This document shows, piece after piece, positions 32,686 through 41,360 of a stretch of DNA of 64,000 bases. Positions within the stretch are counted from its first letter, which is position 1, and every line of letters begins with the position of its first letter. The notes beneath the pieces were generated by a model that was not told the origin of the DNA, made no database searches, and was given only the letters and a program-made list of their open reading frames with translations. The stretch covers positions 2,595,501-2,659,500 of the forward strand of contig NZ_CP073586.1 in assembly GCF_022267555.1 (NCBI RefSeq). Direction: 5' to 3'. The position numbers and the translations under genes were made by a program. The stretch is from Proteiniphilum propionicum (GTDB lineage Bacteria; Bacteroidota; Bacteroidia; Bacteroidales; Dysgonomonadaceae).

Positions 32686-34271
32686 TTATAATTATACTTG
32701 TAATTGTCTGATAAATTAATTTGTACATCTCCTAAGTTGAGACTATATGATTTTATAGATCCACTCTCTGATATAATTTCGAAACCAAATCTTTCGTAAA
32801 AATCCTTTACTTGAATGTTTTTTGCTGTTGAAATATACTTTGAATTAACGGCTTTAAAATTTAACAACTTCAATTCATTTAAAATCCAATTCATAAAAGC
32901 ATCCTCAATCCCTTTGCCTAATATTCTGCAGCTTAGTAAAAACGAATCAATATCAACTGTTTCGCCATTAAGTTTACAAATAGAAAGTCCAGTAATACCA
33001 CTCTCCCCAAACTTATCTTTAACAGATAAAGTATAGATTTTTGCACCATCATTTAACATTTCTGATAAATCCGTATCAGTATATCTTTGAGTAGTAAGAT
33101 TAAATTGATTAGTTTTTTGAGTCATCTGTGCTGCACGTACAATTGTGATATTATTCACTTCTTCAATCGAAAGTTCAATTTCCAGACTCCTGATATAATC
33201 ATTCATATCTGTAAATGTACTCTTTACGTTATTACGTAATGCATTCTCTTTATACTGTTTTGTTTTAGAAAGATCCTCTGAGGTTAAATTATATATTGAA
33301 AAATATTTCTCTGCGATGGATTTAAAAAACTCAGGCAACATATAAGGCTGTGTTGGAAAATCTGGAACCTCAACTTCAGGAATTACAGTTTTAATCAAGT
33401 CCCTTTCTGATGGATTATCATCTAAAAAAACCATACTATCCAGTCCAATATTCAGTTCTTGAGCTAATTCTTTAATGTTATCAGCCTTATTAACCCAGTT
33501 AATTTTTAGAGCAGCAAAATGATTTTCTTTCAATACAATTGAATTATTAAGACTCCATGCTTGTCTTACATCTTCAATATTATTTTTACTACATACTGCA
33601 AGAATTACCCCCTGTTTGCCAAGCTCCTCTATCTGCTTTTGAAACATTAAGAAGGCCTTTCCAGGATAGTCCCCACCAATTTGAATACCCTCAATACCAT
33701 CTTCACCAAGAATTCCGCCCCACAAAGTGTTATCCAAATCCAATATCAAACACTTTTTTCTTTTAAGCTCAATAGATTTGACCTGTTTTTTGAACCAATC
33801 ATGGAATGGATTAGATAACCTAGGATTTAGAGCCATCTGAGAAATAAAATAATACTTCCAGTCAATTAGTTCAGTAGAGGAATATCCGCATAAAAAGCTC
33901 TCAAAGTCAAGAACTTTAATATTATTATGCTCTAATGCCAACTCATGTAAAGTTGAGTTGTAATATTTAACAGCTTCTTTAATATCATTTGCCCCAGTTA
34001 TTGTGTTGATGCTATAAATATCACTTAAAGTAAAAATGATAAAAGTTTTACTTGAAGGAATTCTTGAAATTGTAAGCTTCAATAAATCAATATAATTTCT
34101 AATTTCAGCAGAAATTACCTTATTATCTGTTTTAATTGGAGCAAGATAAAACCAAATGTATCTTTCAGCATCTAGATCAATAAAAGAAATATCTTCATAC
34201 CCAGAAAAAGAGGTTTTATAATTACTAAAAAACCTCTCAATCGTCATATTCCTAAAAATAAAAAACTCCAT
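32682..34271 (-). CDS. HAD-IIIC / FkbH-like protein with GNAT-like C-terminus
   Basis: Start at ATG 34269-34271 (MEFFIFRNMT), 4 bp after the VOC stop; an upstream ATG at 34298 would overlap the VOC gene. An SGNH-like N-terminal part is followed by the HAD domain with KCLILDLDNTLWGG (D178 and D180) and FLDDNPSERDLIK. A GNAT-like C-terminal domain with TVDIDSFLLSCRILGKGIED follows. In FkbH enzymes the HAD domain dephosphorylates and transfers a glyceryl unit from 1,3-bisphosphoglycerate to an ACP. With the ACP, KASIII and SDR genes this suggests a dedicated acyl group, chemistry unproven. Confidence 0.85.
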   Translation of the reverse strand: MEFFIFRNMTIERFFSNYKTSFSGYEDISFIDLDAERYIWFYLAPIKTDNKVISAEIRNYIDLLKLTISRIPSSKTFIIFTLSDIYSINTITGANDIKEAVKYYNSTLHELALEHNNIKVLDFESFLCGYSSTELIDWKYYFISQMALNPRLSNPFHDWFKKQVKSIELKRKKCLILDLDNTLWGGILGEDGIEGIQIGGDYPGKAFLMFQKQIEELGKQGVILAVCSKNNIEDVRQAWSLNNSIVLKENHFAALKINWVNKADNIKELAQELNIGLDSMVFLDDNPSERDLIKTVIPEVEVPDFPTQPYMLPEFFKSIAEKYFSIYNLTSEDLSKTKQYKENALRNNVKSTFTDMNDYIRSLEIELSIEEVNNITIVRAAQMTQKTNQFNLTTQRYTDTDLSEMLNDGAKIYTLSVKDKFGESGITGLSICKLNGETVDIDSFLLSCRILGKGIEDAFMNWILNELKLLNFKAVNSKYISTAKNIQVKDFYERFGFEIISESGSIKSYSLNLGDVQINLSDNYKYNYK

Positions 34272-34275
34272 ATAT

Positions 34276-34680
34276 CTAATCTTGACTAACCAATTCAATT
34301 AAGCCCACCGACTTATTATATAAATAACAAATCAACTTATTATTAAGTGCTACAGCCGGTACTGGTTTAAAAAGTGCTACAAATTTCTTTTTTCTTAACT
34401 CTAATATTGCAGAATCAATATCATTAACTTCATAACAAATATGATAGGGTGAAACACCTGATTTGTCGAGAGTATTAACAACAGGTGATTCCTCATCAAT
34501 TGGGGCAACTAATTCTATTAGTGGGAACTGTTCTCTTCTTAAGAAAGCAATACGAGCATTTTGAATTAGGTCGTTACAAATATCAGTAAGTTCCCAACCC
34601 GATGAAATATAATATTCTGCAGTTAACATTATATCTTTCACGGCATATCCAATGTGGTGAAATCTACAGTTTTCTAACAT
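34276..34680 (-). CDS. VOC-fold (glyoxalase/epimerase-like) protein
   Basis: This 134-residue protein has the vicinal-oxygen-chelate pattern: N-terminal FHHIGYAVKDIMLTAEYYIS, a middle acid in LIELVAPIDEES, HICYEVNDIDSAILEL, and C-terminal VGLIELVSQD. The metal ligands expected for methylmalonyl-CoA epimerase/glyoxalase-like proteins (His, Glu, His, Glu) appear present. Such proteins can isomerise or epimerise a thioester-linked acyl group. It sits between KASIII (3 bp upstream) and FkbH, so it is a plausible member of the acyl cassette. Confidence 0.75.
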   Translation of the reverse strand: MLENCRFHHIGYAVKDIMLTAEYYISSGWELTDICNDLIQNARIAFLRREQFPLIELVAPIDEESPVVNTLDKSGVSPYHICYEVNDIDSAILELRKKKFVALFKPVPAVALNNKLICYLYNKSVGLIELVSQD

Positions 34681-34683
34681 AGT

Positions 34684-35730
34684 TTAATATTCTATTACAG
34701 GTGAAATATTGCAATCATTAAGTGATAGAAGTGCTGTACCCCAAGAAAGTCCCGCTCCGAAACCACAAATAACTACTTTATCACTTGTTCTAGATTTAAT
34801 TTCAGATGAGATAGTCAAAGGAATAGAGGCTGAACTTGTATTACCATATTTTTGCAAACAATATGGAACTCTTTCAAGTGGATATTTTATCCTTTTAATT
34901 ATAAAGTCTGTCATAAATTTGTTTGCTTGATGCAATACAATGTTATCCACTTCATTTATTTCAACATTGCCAACTTTGCAAATTTCCTTAATACTTTTTG
35001 GAACAACACTTAATGCAAAATTAAAAACATCCATTCCATCCATGTACACTTCAGTTTCAGATCTAATATTTCCATCCTCAACTTCCTTTTCTAAAACATT
35101 TTCAGAATTAGCAGGATATTTTGCCCCTCCAGCCTTTATTTTAACTGCATCTTCTCCTCCTCCATCTGAATAAAGCGAAAAATACATAGAACCATTTGTA
35201 CTTTTTTCAATTAAAGTTGCTGTTCCTGCATCACCATATAAAGGAGCATTAACTTTATCTTTCTTATTTACAATTTTTGAAAACGTTTCTCCAACTAATA
35301 ATAAAACTCTATTAATTCCTTCCTGCGAAACATAGGCCATGGCAGTAGACAAACCATAGACATAACCAGAACAACCCAATGATAAATCCAATGAAGCAGT
35401 TGATGTAGGTAAACTTAATTTATGCTGTATTATTGGTGCAGTTGCAGGTATTTTATAATCTGGAGATTGGCTTAAAAACAGAACCAAATCTATTGATTCT
35501 CTTTCTATGTAATTATCTTCAATTAATTTTTCTGCAGCTTTAATGCATAAATCAGATGGTGTGACATTTTCATCAACATACCTTTTCTCTCTTATCCCGA
35601 TTGAATTAATAGTCTTTTCTATTTCTTCTTCTGGTATCAAATAACTTAAAGCTGAGTTTCTACTCACATTTTTAGGAACGCATGCAGAAATTGCTGAAAT
35701 CTTTACGTTTTTATATTTTATTATTGCCAT
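34684..35730 (-). CDS. 3-oxoacyl-ACP synthase III (KASIII/FabH-like)
   Basis: This 348-residue thiolase-fold enzyme carries the full KASIII triad: C120 in LSLGCSGYVYGL, H267 in VLHQANKF and N297 in KYGNTSSAS. KASIII enzymes condense an acyl-CoA with malonyl-ACP; dedicated copies in polysaccharide loci make short acyl chains for sugar N- or O-acylation. The order SDR-KASIII-VOC-FkbH-ACP in one operon supports such a role rather than bulk fatty-acid synthesis. A gap of 3 bp leads to the VOC gene and 7 bp separate it from the SDR gene. Confidence 0.9.
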   Translation of the reverse strand: MAIIKYKNVKISAISACVPKNVSRNSALSYLIPEEEIEKTINSIGIREKRYVDENVTPSDLCIKAAEKLIEDNYIERESIDLVLFLSQSPDYKIPATAPIIQHKLSLPTSTASLDLSLGCSGYVYGLSTAMAYVSQEGINRVLLLVGETFSKIVNKKDKVNAPLYGDAGTATLIEKSTNGSMYFSLYSDGGGEDAVKIKAGGAKYPANSENVLEKEVEDGNIRSETEVYMDGMDVFNFALSVVPKSIKEICKVGNVEINEVDNIVLHQANKFMTDFIIKRIKYPLERVPYCLQKYGNTSSASIPLTISSEIKSRTSDKVVICGFGAGLSWGTALLSLNDCNISPVIEY

Positions 35731-35737
35731 CCTACTA

Positions 35738-36484
35738 TTATTGCAAAGTTAATCCGCCATCAATTAATAAGTTACTGCCTGTAATCCATGCACTTGCATC
35801 TGACAATAAATAGATTACACTGTGTGCAATCTCAATAGGTTTTCCAAACCTTTTAAGTGGATACATACGTTTGTTTTCTTCAAGTTGTTCTTCTGAAATC
35901 ACACCTGCTTCAAAGATATTTGTTTCTACAACACCTGGAATTACACTATTTACTCTAATACCTCTTGGAGCCAGGTCTAATGCAATACCTTTAATTAAAC
36001 CATTTACAGCTCCTTTAGAAGCTGAATACATTGAACTTGCAGGCGCTGAGCACAAAACACCTGAAACAGAAGAAATAAATACAATTGAGCCTCCTTTATT
36101 TATCTTTTTATTTTTAACCAAAAGCCTTGTTAGCTCAGTAGGTCCGAAGAAATTCAAATTAATTATTTCCGACAATTTATCTGTAGTAGCAAACTGAAAA
36201 GGTATATTTTTGGTAATACCTGCACAGTGCACAATTCCATCAATATGTTCAATTCCTGTAACTAAATTCTGTAAAGAACTTGTTTCACACAAATCAGCAA
36301 TCACTTGATTATGTCCTTCATTTTCAAGTTCAGAGAAAGTCTCATTCAAACGTTCTCTATTGCGTCCGGTTATTATAACACTAGCTCCTAACTTCGAGCA
36401 CTCAATAGCTGTGGCTTTACCAATCCCAGAAGATGCGCCTGTTACTAATATTGTTTTTCTACTCAATGAAAACGGATTATACAT
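35738..36484 (-). CDS. SDR-family 3-oxoacyl-ACP reductase-like enzyme
   Basis: This 248-residue short-chain dehydrogenase has the NAD(P) motif TGASSGIG (15-22), the catalytic serine in SIVFISSVSG (about S139) and the YxxxK pair in MYSASKG (Y153, K157). Its C-terminus LLSDASAWITGSNLLIDGG is typical for FabG-like reductases. It would reduce the beta-keto product of the neighbouring KASIII to a hydroxyacyl-ACP. It sits 16 bp after the second ACP gene and 7 bp before KASIII. Confidence 0.9.
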   Translation of the reverse strand: MYNPFSLSRKTILVTGASSGIGKATAIECSKLGASVIITGRNRERLNETFSELENEGHNQVIADLCETSSLQNLVTGIEHIDGIVHCAGITKNIPFQFATTDKLSEIINLNFFGPTELTRLLVKNKKINKGGSIVFISSVSGVLCSAPASSMYSASKGAVNGLIKGIALDLAPRGIRVNSVIPGVVETNIFEAGVISEEQLEENKRMYPLKRFGKPIEIAHSVIYLLSDASAWITGSNLLIDGGLTLQ

Positions 36485-36500
36485 AATAACTTTAATTGAT

Positions 36501-36731
36501 TTACGATTTATTTTTTAGTATCATATAAAGATCCTCAACAGTTGAAGCGTTTCTTATATCATCTCCTTTAAAACTAACTCCATACTCCTCTTCTGCCATA
36601 GCAGATACTGATAAGGCAAGTAGTGAACTCCACTCATCCAAATCTTTAAAAATTGTATTTTTTGTAATTTCTGATGCATCAGTATCTTCAAACTGATCTG
36701 CGAAATTTGAAATAAATTCCTGTAACTCCAT
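36501..36731 (-). CDS. Second acyl carrier protein
   Basis: This 76-residue ACP has the phosphopantetheine attachment serine in LDEWSSLLALSVS (the usual DS is replaced by SS, with the second S at about residue 35-36) and an acidic C-terminal half. It would carry the growing acyl group between the KASIII and SDR steps. Two ACP genes in one operon suggest separate carriers for the starter and the extended chain. The spacing is 16 bp to the SDR gene and 13 bp to the acetyltransferase gene. Confidence 0.8.
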   Translation of the reverse strand: MELQEFISNFADQFEDTDASEITKNTIFKDLDEWSSLLALSVSAMAEEEYGVSFKGDDIRNASTVEDLYMILKNKS

Positions 36732-36744
36732 AATTAAATAACTA

Positions 36745-37386
36745 TTAATAACTTACTATTTTAGCGGGACTACCAACATAAGTCATCCCATCCTTAGTTT
36801 TTCTTATAATAAGGCTATTGGCTCCAATTACCGTGTCATTTCCTATTTTAATTTGTTGTAAAACAACTGAATTAACACCAAAAAAGTTCCTATTGCCGAT
36901 TGTCACTTCACCGGATATTTTTACAGAAGGCATAATTGAATTAAAATTTCCAATCTTTGTATCATGACCAACAGGAATGAACCCATTTAAGATATTGAAA
37001 TTACCCAGATCAACATTACAACTTAATAGACAACCAGTACATATAATGTTCCCACTGCCTATTTTTATATTATTTTCATCCAAATAAATAACATCAGGAG
37101 AAATAATATTGGGAAAATATATATTTGATGAAGTAATATTACTAACAATCTTTTCCACTATCTTGGGAGATGCAATAGCAACTGCTATTGCTAAATTATC
37201 GGGGTATTCGTTAACTTCATTAATTCCACCCAAAACTACGCCATACTCATTTTTAGTGCCTTTCTCAATGCCATCATCAAAAAATCCAATGATGTCCCAT
37301 TCTGGAGTCTTTTCATTGATTTTTTGGATTAAACAAGCAACTTCTCTCCCAAAGCCACCTGCACCATATATTGCAATTTTTTTCAT
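36745..37386 (-). CDS. NeuD/PglD-like sugar O/N-acetyltransferase
   Basis: The protein (213 residues) begins with a Rossmann-like segment (KKIAIYGAGGFGREVACLI) and ends with a left-handed beta-helix of hexapeptide repeats (IKIGSGNIICTGC, VTIGNRNFFGVNSVVL, IKIGNDTVIGANSLI). This NeuD/PglD architecture transfers acetyl or another acyl group from acyl-CoA (or possibly acyl-ACP) to an amino sugar nucleotide. In this operon it could use the group made by the ACP/KASIII cassette. It precedes the ACP gene by 13 bp and follows the initiating transferase by 3 bp. Confidence 0.85.
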   Translation of the reverse strand: MKKIAIYGAGGFGREVACLIQKINEKTPEWDIIGFFDDGIEKGTKNEYGVVLGGINEVNEYPDNLAIAVAIASPKIVEKIVSNITSSNIYFPNIISPDVIYLDENNIKIGSGNIICTGCLLSCNVDLGNFNILNGFIPVGHDTKIGNFNSIMPSVKISGEVTIGNRNFFGVNSVVLQQIKIGNDTVIGANSLIIRKTKDGMTYVGSPAKIVSY

Positions 37387-37389
37387 ATA

Positions 37390-37995
37390 TCAGTTACCTT
37401 TAAACGGTTCCATTGTAGCGCTTGTGTATGAGCTGATACCCTCTCGTTTAAATACCTTTTGAATGGTTTTTAAAAGTATTTTAAAGTCCAAAGATAGCGA
37501 AATATTGTCCACGTACCACACATCATACTCAAATTTCTGTTTCCAGCTTATTGCATTCCGGCCATTTATCTGTGCCCATCCTGTAATACCGGGCCGAACT
37601 TTGTGTCGGCGTTTCTGAAAGTCGCTATAGAGTGGGAGGTACTGCACAAGCAACGGGCGAGGACCTATAAGCGACATATCTCCCTTAATCACATTCAACA
37701 GTTGCGGAATCTCATCAAGAGAAGTGGAGCGAACAAATTTTCCAACCTTAGTCAACCGCTCAGCATCGGGAAGAAGATTACCTGAAGCATCCCGTTCGTC
37801 GGTCATCGTTTTAAACTTAATAACCTTAAAGATCTTTTCATCCTTACCAGGACGTTCTTGAAAGAACAAAGCACATGCACCCTTGTTGGCAATGGTAAGC
37901 CAAATCCATACAACAATGAATACCGGACTAATTATTATAAATCCGATAAGTGAAAGTGTGAAATCGATAATACGTTTGAAGTTGTTTTTATACAT
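37390..37995 (-). CDS. PglC-like initiating sugar-phosphate transferase
   Basis: The enzyme (201 residues) has a single N-terminal re-entrant membrane helix ([20 protein letters not shown]) and the conserved cytoplasmic block of monotopic phosphoglycosyl transferases: [37 protein letters not shown] with the DE dyad, GPRPL and [14 protein letters not shown]. It transfers a sugar phosphate, likely a diacetylated or acylated amino sugar, to undecaprenyl phosphate, the first step of repeat-unit assembly. The operon with a NeuD-like and a DegT enzyme is the pglC-pglD-pglE arrangement. Confidence 0.92.
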   Translation of the reverse strand: MYKNNFKRIIDFTLSLIGFIIISPVFIVVWIWLTIANKGACALFFQERPGKDEKIFKVIKFKTMTDERDASGNLLPDAERLTKVGKFVRSTSLDEIPQLLNVIKGDMSLIGPRPLLVQYLPLYSDFQKRRHKVRPGITGWAQINGRNAISWKQKFEYDVWYVDNISLSLDFKILLKTIQKVFKREGISSYTSATMEPFKGN

Positions 37996-38100
37996 ACCGT
38001 GATGTCATTGTTGCTTTACGAGTTATGAATTTACTGTGTATAGGCTATAATAGAAAGCAGGCTAGAATTCCAACACGATAGGATTGAAACCGAATTTCCT

Positions 38101-39159
38101 TTACAACCTAAAAAGAATATGCTCTTTAGCATTTATTTCTACTTTGTTTATTGTATATCGATCGACCTCTAAACACTTCATAATATCTTGGTGAAAAATC
38201 ACATAATTGTTACCCTCTGTATGCAAAGAGCTTCTGAATTTTATTCCATCCACCCCGATGAATGATTTTAAGAATTCACAAATAAATTGAGTTGGAATAT
38301 AGTCCAACTCAGAATCATACCTTCTCATAGGTTTCGATAAATCAAAACTTATTCTATTTTTTAACAAAGTAGATTTTATTTGCTTATTGATAACATCATA
38401 AGTGGCTTCTGCACCAAGAAATAGGCTGGGTTTCTCTGTAAAATCTGAAATTCTAATTGTTTTGTTAACTCCTTCTCTCAATTGGAATGTTCCGATAGAT
38501 ATTTCATCTAGATAAGAGGCTCTTATTTCATAGGGTACTGTTTTTATATTATCGCATAGATAAAGATAAGGTATTCCAGAAGGATTAGCTCTTCCAGCTG
38601 ATGCGACATATTTATTAGGACTAAACATTTCATCGTTTTTATATGGAGGTGAGTCCGCTATATTTTGCAATCTGCCTCTATAAAATAAATCCGATGGACT
38701 AATAGTAACTTCACTTCCAAAAAAACCATCCCATCCAAGCTCACCTTCTGTCAGATAATATATATCTGTAATATATCTGTTTTCCCACTTAAGTTTATGT
38801 TTTAAACTATCCCAATAACCCACATTATATTCAATGTCCTCATTAAACTTTACCGAAGTATTTATATCTTTTATTAGAGCATTAATATCATTCAATATTG
38901 GAGAAAGAATCTTATTTCCTGTTTCTACATCTCTAAAAAAACTCCAATGTTTTTGAATAAACTTAACTAGTGGCGTGTTATTACTATACTCATCTACCTG
39001 AAAGTTACTCATCAGGCTTTTTATAAAATCAAATATCTCATGGATATCAATAATAAAAGCTTCAAATTTATCGCAAATATCGCATTTTCCGATTTGATTT
39101 TGAGATACAATAAAACCCTTTAATTCAACATCATTGAAACAATCATCGCATATCTTCAT
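38101..39159 (-). CDS. RES-domain protein with N-terminal zinc ribbon
   Basis: This 352-residue protein starts with two CxxC pairs (C4/C7 and C26/C29), a zinc-ribbon-like module found before some RES domains. The C-terminal RES domain has its three signature parts: R161/R163 in FYRGR, E211 after GRANPSGIPYLYLCDN and an S310/S311 pair in KFRSSLHTEGNNYVIF. RES proteins of RES-Xre systems degrade NAD+, and similar domains occur in phage-defence effectors. Here no Xre antitoxin is adjacent. Instead the gene follows sce7725 and sce7726 genes with only 1 and 11 bp gaps, so the three are one operon. Probably the toxic effector. Confidence 0.8.
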   Translation of the reverse strand: MKICDDCFNDVELKGFIVSQNQIGKCDICDKFEAFIIDIHEIFDFIKSLMSNFQVDEYSNNTPLVKFIQKHWSFFRDVETGNKILSPILNDINALIKDINTSVKFNEDIEYNVGYWDSLKHKLKWENRYITDIYYLTEGELGWDGFFGSEVTISPSDLFYRGRLQNIADSPPYKNDEMFSPNKYVASAGRANPSGIPYLYLCDNIKTVPYEIRASYLDEISIGTFQLREGVNKTIRISDFTEKPSLFLGAEATYDVINKQIKSTLLKNRISFDLSKPMRRYDSELDYIPTQFICEFLKSFIGVDGIKFRSSLHTEGNNYVIFHQDIMKCLEVDRYTINKVEINAKEHILFRL

Positions 39160-39160
39160 A

Positions 39161-40105
39161 TTACCTTTGATTCAAGAATGCCTCAATGATTAACAAGTGA
39201 TTTTTAATAGAGATTTTCTTAACAACACCTAAGCCAGGATAATGATGTCTATAATAGTAGTCTTTAATTTCAGAAGCAGCACTATTTGTTATTTCTTCTT
39301 GTTCAATAAACTCAATTGCCTTTTTAGCTGCCTCAGCAAACTTACCTTGCACATTGGCTCGCGAATCGTTTGAAGTAGATGTAAAATGACGAATCCAAAT
39401 ATTCTGATCATCCTCATTATTGAGGTATGTAAAATGAATGACAACCGCCATAGGTGCGCTACCTCCAGAAACAAACTCACGTGGCAATATTGTAAAATCG
39501 CCAAAGCCACTAAATCCTTCGGATGAAAAATATAAATGCTCTTCAGAAAATTTTCGTGCCGGTCTTTCTAAATATTCAGCATTTCGGGGTTCTTTATCAA
39601 AATAGTCATCCAGTCTTATATACGATTTGTCAGATAATGTTGACATAAACCTATGGAGTCCTCTGTTTCGAGTTGGATCAAGCAGCATTATATGCGAGAC
39701 TGATTGATTATTGCACACCACTTTTAGTGATTCTTCATCTGAATAGTTATCCAACCCAACTATCATACAGTTTGTAAGATTATATTTTTCTATAGATGAT
39801 TCAATATATTCTTTATTATCATTAAAATGAAAAGCAATCTGAAAGCATGAATCTTCTAATTCAGCTAAAAACTCTAAAAATATTTGTGTATCACCCCTAC
39901 TATCATCATCACCTTCAAGTGGATTTACCAACAAATAAGGTTTAAAACCTTGTTCACAAAACACCGTGTTGGCTAACTGCAAATTGTTAAATCGATTGCT
40001 TAATGGTTCAAGAACTGGAACAATATTATTTGTAGCTCCTTCTAATGCAAGCTCTCTAAGACTAATCAGTTCAAACTGACGAGCTCTCAAATATGGATAA
40101 TACAT
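39161..40105 (-). CDS. sce7725-family protein (T4 beta-protein-like)
   Basis: The protein (314 residues) begins MYYPYLRARQFELISLRELA and contains IVPVLEPLSNRFNNLQLA, FAFHF-like FQIAFHFNDN and a C-terminal YYRHHYPGLGVVKKISIKNH. I recall this combination from proteins named sce7725 family, which resemble the phage T4 'beta' protein family and are regularly encoded beside sce7726 proteins. The biochemical role is unknown. Placement between a nuclease-like and a RES gene suggests a sensor or scaffold, but this is inference. The gap to the RES gene is 1 bp. Confidence 0.65.
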   Translation of the reverse strand: MYYPYLRARQFELISLRELALEGATNNIVPVLEPLSNRFNNLQLANTVFCEQGFKPYLLVNPLEGDDDSRGDTQIFLEFLAELEDSCFQIAFHFNDNKEYIESSIEKYNLTNCMIVGLDNYSDEESLKVVCNNQSVSHIMLLDPTRNRGLHRFMSTLSDKSYIRLDDYFDKEPRNAEYLERPARKFSEEHLYFSSEGFSGFGDFTILPREFVSGGSAPMAVVIHFTYLNNEDDQNIWIRHFTSTSNDSRANVQGKFAEAAKKAIEFIEQEEITNSAASEIKDYYYRHHYPGLGVVKKISIKNHLLIIEAFLNQR

Positions 40106-40116
40106 GTTTTTATGAT

Positions 40117-40965
40117 TTAAGTTATTGTTTTTCTTAAATTTGAAATCATATGGTCTCTTTCTTCTTTTTTAAGGTTCATAGATAAACAAATCTGATTAAA
40201 CTCACAATTAACCTTATTAAAAAAAAGATTGTTGATATCTCTCATCTTCATAGTATCAACGAATATTTTATTAAGACAATCAGGGGATAAAGTAGAAATT
40301 AGTTCTTTAGAAATCTCAAACTGATTAAAAGCATTGATTTCATCGGGTAATCCAAAATATTCTGCAACTATTTTCAAATACTCTTTTGAATGCAACACAT
40401 TCATGAGAACATCAACATCCATATTTAAATTTTTATCTGCCTCCCTTTGGACCTTAAATTCATTGAATGTTTGATTGTAAGTTATAATCCCAACTTCTTT
40501 ATCGTATGTATCATACCTTTCCAAGTGCTCAACTGGAACTATTATATACACATAGTTGAATATCTTTTTATATTCTGAGAGTTGTGAGTTAAGCCTGTAC
40601 TCTCTATCTAAAATAGTTTTGATTTCAAAAACCTTTGAATCACCATTAAATAATACTAAATCGGCAATTGCTTTCCCAATCCTGAACTCATTGAAAACTA
40701 CGGATTTACTTGTTCCGAGCAACTCTTTAATTTTCTGACTAATAAACTCATTTTTAACAACATATTCATTTGGATAATGCTGTGCAATAGTTTTATACGT
40801 TTTTCTTAAAACATGCAAGTAGCTTTTACCTTTGTTTCTCTCTAAAAGATTATATCGTCTAAGCTTCATGTTAATAGATTCAAAATCACTTTTAAACCAA
40901 CGGTTAACTTCACTTCTCATAAAAAGTGATGACATATCTCTTAATTGATTTATGCTAACTGACAT
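40117..40965 (-). CDS. sce7726-family protein, PD-(D/E)xK nuclease-like
   Basis: This 282-residue protein shows the name-giving pattern of the sce7726 family. It also contains a plausible PD-(D/E)xK core: D102 in AIADLVLFN, then the pair E114-x-K116 in KVFEIKT, followed by an amphipathic helix (QLSEYKKIFNYVYIIVPV). Such folds bind or cut nucleic acid. An N-terminal helical region precedes it (FMRSEVNRWFKSDFESINMK). It is the first gene of the operon with sce7725 and RES. The start at 40963-40965 has a TATTATTATG context, and the IS3 lies just upstream. Confidence 0.65.
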   Translation of the reverse strand: MSVSINQLRDMSSLFMRSEVNRWFKSDFESINMKLRRYNLLERNKGKSYLHVLRKTYKTIAQHYPNEYVVKNEFISQKIKELLGTSKSVVFNEFRIGKAIADLVLFNGDSKVFEIKTILDREYRLNSQLSEYKKIFNYVYIIVPVEHLERYDTYDKEVGIITYNQTFNEFKVQREADKNLNMDVDVLMNVLHSKEYLKIVAEYFGLPDEINAFNQFEISKELISTLSPDCLNKIFVDTMKMRDINNLFFNKVNCEFNQICLSMNLKKEERDHMISNLRKTIT

Positions 40966-41070
40966 AATAATACTTTTGTATACTAATTATACAAAGATAT
41001 GAAAATTCTATAATTACCCCCGAATCTTAGACAACAAGAATCATTAAAAAATAATATTAATTTTGTTGTC

Positions 41071-41346
41071 ATGAAGAAAAGGAAAACTTACAGTGCCGGC
41101 TTTAAAACAAAGATTGTTTTAGAAGCACTTCAAGAAAGAGAAACAGTCCAGGAGATCGCCAGGAAGTATGAACTTCACCCGGGTCAGATCTCGACGTGGA
41201 AGACTCAATTTTTATCTCAGGCGGACCAGGTGTTCGAGAGAGGCGGCTCTAAAACAGAGGATGACAAGGAGAAAGACGCCCTGTTCAAGAAGGTCGGACA
41301 GCTTCAGCTGGAGGTTGATTTCTTAAAAAAAGTATTGGGGAAATAG
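41071..41346 (+). CDS. IS3 OrfA (transposase helper)
   Basis: This 91-residue protein has a leucine-zipper tail (QLQLEVDFLKKVLGK) and the HTH of IS3 OrfA proteins (KTKIVLEALQERETVQEIAR, GQISTWKTQFL). It binds the inverted repeats and, after -1 frameshifting in the A-rich sequence TTAAAAAAAG near its end, would be fused with OrfB. The overlap arrangement is standard. Confidence 0.85.
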   Translation: MKKRKTYSAGFKTKIVLEALQERETVQEIARKYELHPGQISTWKTQFLSQADQVFERGGSKTEDDKEKDALFKKVGQLQLEVDFLKKVLGK

Positions 41347-41360
41347 CCAAAAATGAACGG

